Source of the DNA: Bacteroidales bacterium
Lineage (GTDB): Bacteria > Bacteroidota > Bacteroidia > Bacteroidales > Bacteroidaceae
Assembly: GCA_015654535.1 (NCBI GenBank)
Contig: JAATGU010000132.1
Location: 26,499 to 90,498, forward strand
Length of the DNA: 64,000 nt
Reading direction: 5' to 3'
Of the stretch, positions 57,779-64,000 are shown in pieces (the first letter of the stretch is position 1; the number at the start of each line of letters is the position of its first letter). A model generated the notes under the pieces. The model was not told where the DNA came from. It did no database searches and worked only from the letters and a program-made list of their open reading frames with translations. Both the position numbers and the translations under genes were made by a program.

Positions 57779-58663
57779 ATGGAACAATTAGAAAATGATT
57801 TTATGCAAAGGTTTGATCTTTCCAAGTTGGAAGATTTTTCCGATATAGACTTTATTGATAACGATTTTGCAATCTTTTTGGACATAAAAGATGTTCCGAT
57901 ATTTAATTATCCCACGCGGATTGATTTGGCGGTGCTTGCAATTCCTCTGCAAGGATATGCACATGTGGGAATCAATTTGAAAGATTATTTCTGCCGTCAA
58001 AATGAATTGGTTATCATTATGCCCAACCAGATTATTCAGCTACACGAAAAGAGCGACGATTTAAGAGGGATATTTTTTGTACTTTCAAAGACATTTGCAG
58101 AAGAAATAGCCGTTGATATTCAAAAGATTCTACCTATATTTTTTTATATAAGAAACCATCCGTGTACTATTTTGAATAAACAAGAAGTAGATTCTATTAT
58201 GAAATATCATGCTTTTTTATGGGAAAAAGTAAAAATGAAAGAAAATATTTATCGGAAAGAGATTACTCAAAACATATTGCGTGCTCTTATTTTTGAATTT
58301 TACAATATTTTTCAAAAACATATTCCTGCTAAGAAATATCAATCACGTAAAGAAGAGCTTTTTGAATCATTTCTTCTTGCTGTGAGCGAAAATTTTCAAA
58401 AAGAACGAAGCGTTATCTTTTATGCAGACGTGCTTTTTCTTACTCCGAAACATCTTTCCAGAGTGATCAAGGAAATCAGCGGAAGATCGGCAGGTGAATG
58501 GATCGATGAACAAGTTGTTCTGGAGGCAAAATCGAGATTAAAATCTACAGCTTCTTCAATTCAGGAGATTGCTGATCAATTAGGTTTTGCTAATCAATCT
58601 TTCTTTGGGAAGTATTTTAAGCAACATACCGGAATATCTCCCAGCGAATACCGAAAGAAGTAA
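57779..58663 (+). CDS. AraC-family transcriptional regulator
   Basis: About 294 residues from the ATG at 57779, chosen because the promoter lies just before it. The N-terminal domain (about 1-180) is cupin-like and unassigned. The C-terminal AraC HTH pair covers about 195-292 (LFLTPKHLSRVIKEISGRSAGEWI; IQEIADQLGFANQSFFGKYFKQHTGISPSEYRKK). Divergent from the adaptor-RND-TolC operon, so it is the likely regulator of that pump. Confidence 0.9.
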   Translation: MEQLENDFMQRFDLSKLEDFSDIDFIDNDFAIFLDIKDVPIFNYPTRIDLAVLAIPLQGYAHVGINLKDYFCRQNELVIIMPNQIIQLHEKSDDLRGIFFVLSKTFAEEIAVDIQKILPIFFYIRNHPCTILNKQEVDSIMKYHAFLWEKVKMKENIYRKEITQNILRALIFEFYNIFQKHIPAKKYQSRKEELFESFLLAVSENFQKERSVIFYADVLFLTPKHLSRVIKEISGRSAGEWIDEQVVLEAKSRLKSTASSIQEIADQLGFANQSFFGKYFKQHTGISPSEYRKK

Positions 58664-58811
58664 TAGTTTACTTTTAAAAGGTTTTGTTTGTGTGAACATA
58701 CTATTTCCTTTTTTCTATTAGCATAATAAGACTCTTTATAAGAATTTGTAAGATCAGCCTTGAATGGGTAAAATAATCATAATGATGCAACTTATATTCA
58801 TACTTTATTGC

Positions 58812-58819
58812 TAATTTTG
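58812..58819 (+). promoter_or_regulatory. Candidate -7 box of fhs
   Basis: TAATTTTG matches TAnnTTTG, 20 bp before the fhs start codon. Confidence 0.5.
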
Positions 58820-58839
58820 CACCCCATAATGAAAAAAGT

Positions 58840-60507
58840 ATGAAAACAGATATAGAGATTGCAAGAGGCGTTGAATTAACAAAGATAAAAAGGATTGCTT
58901 CTAATGTTGGTATTCCTGTAGATGAAATAGAAAATTACGGTCGTTATATAGCCAAGGTACCGGAGTATTTAATCAATGAAGAGAAAGTAAAGAAGAGTAA
59001 TTTGATTCTTGTTACTGCAATAACTGCCACTAAAGCAGGAATTGGAAAGACTACCGTTTCCATTGGTTTAGCTTTGGGACTGAATAAAATAGGGAAAAAA
59101 GCAATTGTTGCTTTACGTGAACCTTCGCTGGGTCCTTGTTTTGGAATGAAAGGTGGAGCTGCCGGAGGAGGTTATGCTCAGGTACTTCCCATGGAGAATA
59201 TCAATCTTCACTTTACAGGAGATTTTCATGCAATTACTTCCGCGCACAATATGATTACCGCTTTACTCGATAATTATCTTTATCAGAATCAATCCGCGGG
59301 TTTCGGACTAAAAGAGATCTTATGGAAACGGGTATTGGATGTGAATGATCGTTCTCTTCGCAACGTAGTTGTGGGATTAGGTGAAAAAACGGATGGAATT
59401 ACCCAAGAGACTGGGTTTGATATTACTCCTGCTTCTGAAATTATGGCAATTCTTTGTCTGGCTAAGGACCTAAAAGATCTTCGTCGGCGGATAGAAAATA
59501 TTTTATTGGGATTTACCTATGATGGCAAACCTTTTACAGTGAAGGATTTGGGAGTGGCAGGCGCTATTACCGTATTGCTTAAGGAAGCAATACATCCAAA
59601 CTTGGTTCAGACTACTGAAAATACAGCCGCTTTTGTTCATGGAGGGCCTTTTGCCAATATTGCTCATGGATGCAATTCTATTCTTGCTACGAAGATGGCA
59701 ATGACATATGGTGACTATGTAGTTACAGAAGCTGGTTTCGGAGCTGATTTGGGCGCAGAGAAATTTTTCAATATAAAATGTCGCAAAGCGGGACTACAGC
59801 CAAAGTTGACGGTAATTGTAGCCACGGCTCAAGGATTAAAAATGCATGGAGGTATTAGTCTGAATAAGATTAAAGAGCCCAATCTTACAGGTCTGAGCGA
59901 AGGATTAAAGAATCTGGATAAACATATTGAAAACTTGCACTCTTTTCATCAGAACGTAGTGGTTGCTTTTAATAGACACGATACGGATACGGAAGAGGAA
60001 ATAGCTCTGGTTCGTAAATATTGCGTTTGGGCAGGAGTCGGTTTCGCGGTGAACGATTCTTATTCGAAAGGTGGAGATGGAGCAATAGAATTGGCTGAAC
60101 TGGTAGTTCGTACTATTGAAGAAAAACCATCTTTACCGTTAATGTTGACTTATAAAGATGAAGATTCAACAACTGAAAAGATTGAAAAGGTAGCTAAAAA
60201 TATTTATGGCGCACGGTTGGTTACTTATAGTAGTCAGTCTCAGAAGATGCTGAAAATCATTGAACAGTTAGCAATATCAGACTATCCTGTATGCATTGCT
60301 AAAACACAATATTCTTTTTCTTCTGATGATAAGGCATATGGAGTAGCAAAGGATTTTGAACTGCATATAAAAGATATTGTTATTAATAATGGTGCTGAAA
60401 TGATTGTTGCTATTGCCGGAGACATAATGCGTATGCCCGGATTGCCTAAGAATCCTCAGGCTATCCTGATTGATATTGTCAATGGTTTCGTTGAGGGATT
60501 AAGTTAA
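58840..60507 (+). CDS. fhs: Formate-tetrahydrofolate ligase
   Basis: 555 residues, normal length. The ATP-binding loop is [11 protein letters not shown] (62-72), a variant of the common [48 protein letters not shown] is the core signature. It makes 10-formyl-THF from formate, THF and ATP, feeding purine and one-carbon metabolism. It is followed 24 bp later by trmN6. Confidence 0.96.
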   Translation: MKTDIEIARGVELTKIKRIASNVGIPVDEIENYGRYIAKVPEYLINEEKVKKSNLILVTAITATKAGIGKTTVSIGLALGLNKIGKKAIVALREPSLGPCFGMKGGAAGGGYAQVLPMENINLHFTGDFHAITSAHNMITALLDNYLYQNQSAGFGLKEILWKRVLDVNDRSLRNVVVGLGEKTDGITQETGFDITPASEIMAILCLAKDLKDLRRRIENILLGFTYDGKPFTVKDLGVAGAITVLLKEAIHPNLVQTTENTAAFVHGGPFANIAHGCNSILATKMAMTYGDYVVTEAGFGADLGAEKFFNIKCRKAGLQPKLTVIVATAQGLKMHGGISLNKIKEPNLTGLSEGLKNLDKHIENLHSFHQNVVVAFNRHDTDTEEEIALVRKYCVWAGVGFAVNDSYSKGGDGAIELAELVVRTIEEKPSLPLMLTYKDEDSTTEKIEKVAKNIYGARLVTYSSQSQKMLKIIEQLAISDYPVCIAKTQYSFSSDDKAYGVAKDFELHIKDIVINNGAEMIVAIAGDIMRMPGLPKNPQAILIDIVNGFVEGLS

Positions 60508-60531
60508 TTGATAACTAATAATTGATTTACA

Positions 60532-61239
60532 ATGTCAAATTCATACTTCCAATTTAAACAATTCACGGTTTGGCATGATAAGTGTGCTATGAAAGTAGGA
60601 ACTGACGGAGTCCTTTTAGGGGCTTGGGTGAACATTTTTAACGCTAAATCAGTATTAGATATCGGAACCGGTACCGGATTAATTGCTTTAATGATAGCAC
60701 AACGCTCTACAGCTAATATATTAGCCGTAGAAATTGATGCAGATGCGGTTAATCAGGCAATAGAAAATGTGGAGCGTTCTCCTTGGAGTGGAAATATTAA
60801 AGTTCAGCATGCAGATTTTAAGACGGCTACATTCAATACAAAATTTGATGTAATTGTTTCTAATCCTCCTTATTTCTCAGATTCTTTATTATCTCCCGAT
60901 ACTCACCGGAGTACAGCCCGCCATACGAGCGAACTTACCTATCATGATCTGATTTCAAGAGTATCTGGGATATTAGCATTCAAAGGAGAATTTTCATTGA
61001 TTATTCCCGCTGATATTTCTGATAAAATTAAATAAGAAGCTTCTATTTATAATTTATTTCCAGTGAGGCAAACGAATGTATTGCCAAAACCTGAAAGTGC
61101 TCCCAAAAGAGTCTTAATTACTTTGGCTTTTAAAAAAAATAGTTGTTTAATTCCCAATAACTTGATTGTAGAACTTGCAAGACATCGATACAGTGAAGAC
61201 TATATTTCTCTGACAAAATACTACTACTTAAAGATGTAA
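60532..61239 (+). pseudogene. tRNA1(Val) adenine-N6 methyltransferase (TrmN6/YfiC), interrupted by one in-frame TAA
   Basis: The frame from 60532 to 61239 gives 235 residues, the expected length, except for a TAA at 61033-61035 (codon 168). The N-terminal part has the SAM motif DIGTGTGLIALM and the catalytic SNPPYF (110-115). After the stop, the same frame continues EASIYNLFPVRQTNVLPKP and ends RHRYSEDYISLTKYYYLKM, the normal TrmN6 C-terminus, so this is one base change and not a frameshift. The upstream fragment (167 residues) keeps the methyltransferase core. The enzyme methylates A37 of tRNA1(Val). Confidence 0.85.
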
Positions 61240-61269
61240 AAGCTTATATTCTTCTTAAAAAAATAGCAA

Positions 61270-62307
61270 TTATCTTTTAGTGATTTTTTTCAGAAATCTT
61301 CTATTTATATCTCTAAGCTGTCTGTTTCTTTGTGCAAAATCTTCCACTAAGGTTTCTCCTATAGGCATTAGCCCTCCAAAATAATCCGAAGCCTTTTGCA
61401 ATACATTCTGCTCTCTATCTCCTTTGATTGGAACGATCACTTGCAAGTTTTTATCAATAATCTCCACGTCTATTTCCTCATCCATCATAACGGGGTCTCC
61501 ATCAAAGTGAACAACACCCGGATGTGTTCTGTGAATATGAATTTTTTTACTTTTAAAGGTTTTAATGCGACTGTTCTGATCTAGCGTTTTATTAAATAAC
61601 TGAAAAGCTAAGGAGGGAATATCCAGAACCGTAAATGGTTCTAGTATAGTGACATCCATAAGCCCATCCTGGAGAGAAGCTTGAGGTGCTATATAGGCAT
61701 TGTTTCCATACTGAGAAGCATTTCCACAAGCAATTAAAAAGGCTTTATACTTTGTTTTTTCATCCTCGCTTTCTACTTCATAAGTTTCCGGTTTGTAGTT
61801 GAGACATTCATATAAAGTTTGCTCTAAATAAGTAAGGATGCCCCTTCTCCCGGCGGCCGCAAATTTTAAACTAACAAAGGCATCAAATCCAACTCCACAA
61901 GTACAGAAAAAAGGTTTATCATTTATCTTGCCGGAATCTATAGTCGAAATATGTCCCTGATTGATCACCTCCATAGCTTTACGCGCATCCATTGGAATAC
62001 GTAAATGACGTGCCAACCCGTTTCCTGAACCACAAGGAATAATTCCCATAACAGTATTCGTGTGAATTAAAGAACGTGCTATCTCATTAATCGTCCCATC
62101 TCCCCCTATTGCAGTTACACAATAAAGACCATCAGCAGCAGCTTGTGCTGCAATTTCTTCGGCATGACCAGCCCTCTGAGTATATATAGTTTCTATTTCA
62201 TATTTTTCCTGATCAATTTTTTTTTGTAATTGATTCAATATGAATTCTTTACTGTGTGTTCCAGAGATAGGATTAATTATAAATAGTATCTTTTTCTTTT
62301 CGTTCAT
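61270..62307 (-). CDS. Diacylglycerol/sphingoid-type lipid kinase
   Basis: 345 residues. The DAGK catalytic domain has FIINPISGTHSK, the nucleotide motif IGGDGTINE (67-75) and PCGSGNGLARHL. The C-terminal beta-sandwich includes VVHFDGDP, typical of YegS/DgkB-like kinases. It phosphorylates a lipid hydroxyl at the membrane face. It is divergent from serine palmitoyltransferase, so a sphingoid or ceramide substrate is plausible along with diacylglycerol. Family firm, substrate inferred. Confidence 0.9.
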   Translation of the reverse strand: MNEKKKILFIINPISGTHSKEFILNQLQKKIDQEKYEIETIYTQRAGHAEEIAAQAAADGLYCVTAIGGDGTINEIARSLIHTNTVMGIIPCGSGNGLARHLRIPMDARKAMEVINQGHISTIDSGKINDKPFFCTCGVGFDAFVSLKFAAAGRRGILTYLEQTLYECLNYKPETYEVESEDEKTKYKAFLIACGNASQYGNNAYIAPQASLQDGLMDVTILEPFTVLDIPSLAFQLFNKTLDQNSRIKTFKSKKIHIHRTHPGVVHFDGDPVMMDEEIDVEIIDKNLQVIVPIKGDREQNVLQKASDYFGGLMPIGETLVEDFAQRNRQLRDINRRFLKKITKR

Positions 62308-62336
62308 GCATCTTAATAAATAAAATATCTGGATTA

Positions 62337-62344
62337 CAAAAGTA
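62337..62344 (-). promoter_or_regulatory. Candidate -7 box of the lipid kinase gene
   Basis: The minus strand reads TACTTTTG, matching TAnnTTTG, 29 bp before the start codon. Confidence 0.45.
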
Positions 62345-62437
62345 ATACATTTATCTTAATCAATTGCTTTTTATTAATACTTTTAAAATGATAGTTGTTT
62401 TTTTGAATAAAACGGAACTATACGTCACTTATTTTGC

Positions 62438-62445
62438 TATCTTTG
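62438..62445 (+). promoter_or_regulatory. Candidate -7 box of serine palmitoyltransferase
   Basis: TATCTTTG matches TAnnTTTG and gives a leader of about 85 bases to the ATG at 62540. No other credible gene lies between 62308 and 62539. Confidence 0.5.
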
Positions 62446-62539
62446 CAGCCTGTTTTTTCGGAAGGAGAAGACAAATCAATAAAATATTGAATTTACATAC
62501 ATATATTAATGTAGGGAAAGAATCTACAAATCAATTATT

Positions 62540-63727
62540 ATGGGATTATTGCAAGACAAATTAGAGAAGTATGATGCACCTCAAAAGATAAAAGCTCTTG
62601 GTGTATATCCTTACTTCCGTTGCATCGAAAGTGAACAAAACACTGAAGTGATGATGAGTGGTAAGAGGGTCCTTATGTTTGGTTCTAATTCATATTTAGG
62701 ACTGACTAATCACCCCAAAGTTATTGAAGCTGCCGTGGAAGCTACCCGTAAGTATGGTACAGGATGCGCAGGTTCTCGTTTCTTAAATGGGACACTGAAG
62801 ATCCATTTGGAATTAGAAAAAGAATTAGCAGAATTTGTAGGAAAAGAAGATGCTATTATCTATTCTACTGGATTCCAAGTCAATTTAGGAGTCGTCTCAT
62901 GTGTAACGGGACGCGAAGATTATATTATTTGCGATGAACTTGATCATGCTTCTATTGTTGAAGGAAGACGCTTGTCTTTCTCTCAAACATTTAAGTTTAA
63001 GCATAATGATATGGCTTCTCTGGAAAAAGAACTTCAAAGGTGTAAGCCCGACAAAATTAAACTAATTGTTGTCGACGGAGTTTTCAGTATGGAAGGAGAT
63101 GTTGCTAATCTACCTGAAATAGTGCGTTTAGCTAAGCAATACAATGCAAATATCATGGTGGACGAAGCGCATGGACTTGGTGTTCTTGGCGATCATGGAC
63201 GTGGCGTTTGTAATCACTTCGGTCTCAGTAAAGACGTAGATCTAATTATGGGAACTTTCAGTAAATCTCTTGCTTCTATTGGAGGATTTATTGCTGCGGA
63301 TGAATCAATCATAAACTTTTTAAGACATAATTCGCGTCCTTATATATTTAGTGCTAGTAGTACTCCTTCTGCTACTGCTGCTGCGCGTGCTGCCTTACAC
63401 ATTATGAAGACTGAACCCGAACGCATTGCTCATTTATGGGAAATCACAAATTATTCACTTAAACGTTTTCGCGAACTTGGCTTTGAAATAGGAGGTACTT
63501 CTACACCTATCATTCCTCTTTATGTGCGCGACATGAAAAAAACTTTTTTGGTTACCAAAATGTTGTTTGACGAAGGAGTTTTTGTTAACCCAGTTGTTCC
63601 GCCTGCATGTTCTCCCGAGGATACTTTGATTCGTTTTTCTTTGATGGCTACACATACCAAAGAACAAATTGATTTTGCAGTTGAAAAATTAGTAAAATGT
63701 TTTAAGGCATTGGATATAATTAAATAA
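62540..63727 (+). CDS. spt: Serine palmitoyltransferase (alpha-oxoamine synthase)
   Basis: 395 residues, class II PLP enzyme. His136 (LDHAS), Asp208/His211 (DEAHGLG) and the PLP lysine Lys242 (GTFSKSLASIGG) are all present. The closest pattern is the Bacteroides SPT and not KBL or BioF, judged from YFRCIESEQNTEV and NSRPYIFSASSTPSA. It condenses serine with palmitoyl-CoA to 3-ketosphinganine, the first step of bacterial sphingolipid synthesis. The adjacent lipid kinase fits a lipid context. Confidence 0.9.
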   Translation: MGLLQDKLEKYDAPQKIKALGVYPYFRCIESEQNTEVMMSGKRVLMFGSNSYLGLTNHPKVIEAAVEATRKYGTGCAGSRFLNGTLKIHLELEKELAEFVGKEDAIIYSTGFQVNLGVVSCVTGREDYIICDELDHASIVEGRRLSFSQTFKFKHNDMASLEKELQRCKPDKIKLIVVDGVFSMEGDVANLPEIVRLAKQYNANIMVDEAHGLGVLGDHGRGVCNHFGLSKDVDLIMGTFSKSLASIGGFIAADESIINFLRHNSRPYIFSASSTPSATAAARAALHIMKTEPERIAHLWEITNYSLKRFRELGFEIGGTSTPIIPLYVRDMKKTFLVTKMLFDEGVFVNPVVPPACSPEDTLIRFSLMATHTKEQIDFAVEKLVKCFKALDIIK

Positions 63728-63750
63728 TTCGACTTAATTCTCTCAAGATA

Positions 63751-63790
63751 AAAAAGTCTTCTTCAATTTTAATGGAGAAGACTTTTTATT
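63751..63790 (+). terminator. Terminator after serine palmitoyltransferase
   Basis: A 14-bp stem with one wobble (AAAAAGTCTTCTTC at 63751-63764; GGAGAAGACTTTTT at 63774-63787) and a 9-base loop ends in a T-run. Confidence 0.85.
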
Positions 63791-63888
63791 TAGTCCTTTT
63801 TATACTGTTAATCAGTTAGATATCAAATATTGCTAAAACTAATTGAAAAAAGAAAGAAGAAAGACTTGCAGGATTGAAAAGAAAGCTC

Positions 63889-63896
63889 TATCTTTG
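63889..63896 (+). promoter_or_regulatory. Candidate promoter of the tRNA-Pro gene
   Basis: TATCTTTG with TTG at 63866-63868, 20 bp upstream, fits the Bacteroides -33/-7 layout. It lies 35 bp before the tRNA. Confidence 0.5.
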
Positions 63897-63931
63897 CATC
63901 GCTTTTGGAAAGGAATACTTACAGAAGTCTT

Positions 63932-64000
63932 CGGGGTGTAGCGCAGTCCGGTTAGCGCACCTGCTTTGGGAGCAGGGGGTCGTGGGTTCGAATCCCGCTA
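63932..64000 (+). tRNA. tRNA-Pro (anticodon UGG), 3' end cut by the window
   Basis: Acceptor 5' strand CGGGGTG (63932-63938), D-arm GCGC...GCGC, anticodon stem CCTGC/GCAGG with loop TTTGGGA (anticodon TGG at 63967-63969), and T-arm GTGGG-TTCGAAT-CCCGC. Only the 3' acceptor strand lies beyond base 64000. Confidence 0.95.

Noticed and set aside
62364..62564. Rightward 66-codon frame before serine palmitoyltransferase
   Set aside because: It spans the spt promoter box (62438-62445) and runs into the spt start in another frame. Composition looks random.

Overview
The window is from a Bacteroidota chromosome, most likely the genus Bacteroides or a close relative. Three things point there: tandem SusC/SusD pairs with carbohydrate-active enzymes, a hybrid two-component sensor (HTCS), and promoters of the Bacteroides sigma-ABfr type (-7 box TAnnTTTG, seen before many genes). 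The ATP synthase gene order (D-C-I-B-E-F-H-A-G), a bacterial serine palmitoyltransferase and a partial heme pathway agree. Base composition is AT-rich. I cannot fix the species.

Region by region. (a) 1-955: N-terminal part of an outer-membrane porin, leftward, cut by the window edge. (b) 1042-14704: an alpha-glucan (starch/maltose) locus. A leftward lacI - MFS sugar transporter - GH65 phosphorylase set faces a rightward susC - susD - susE-like - GH13 amylase set. A near-palindromic LacI-type operator (6042-6057) lies between them. Surface glucan would be bound and cut by the Sus proteins and amylase, and maltose-like sugars imported and phosphorolysed in the cytoplasm. (c) 14877-20895: TonB-dependent receptor - MFS transporter - hemN - protoporphyrinogen oxidase in one tight operon, which I read as a porphyrin(ogen) salvage system. 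(d) 20896-25759: a repeat-rich spacer, then a small acetyltransferase, a CDF metal exporter, an alpha/beta hydrolase, an NlpE-like lipoprotein and a CorC/HlyC-type CBS protein. (e) 25998-39736: a pectin utilisation locus (GH105, CE8, SusC/SusD, a CE12-CE8 fusion, HTCS) with no polysaccharide lyase in view. (f) 39750-41504: a tiny membrane ORF and a padR - pspC pair. (g) 41884-49025: the complete F1Fo ATP synthase operon, but atpA carries an in-frame TAA. (h) 49182-58663: fucO, then a leftward MFP - RND - TolC efflux operon ending in an ArnT-like glycosyltransferase, with a divergent AraC regulator. (i) 58840-64000: fhs, trmN6 (also broken by an in-frame TAA), a lipid kinase, serine palmitoyltransferase, and a tRNA-Pro cut by the window end.

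The most notable signals are: two single in-frame TAA codons in conserved genes (atpA codon 126, trmN6 codon 168) with the reading frame intact on both sides; a pair of homologous regulatory-looking elements, each with four TGTA(C/G)A units spaced exactly 22 bp apart, upstream of the HTCS and of tolC; the receptor-transporter-HemN-PPO operon; and an inverted/direct repeat cluster at 20936-21147. No CRISPR array, phage, transposase or rRNA was seen.
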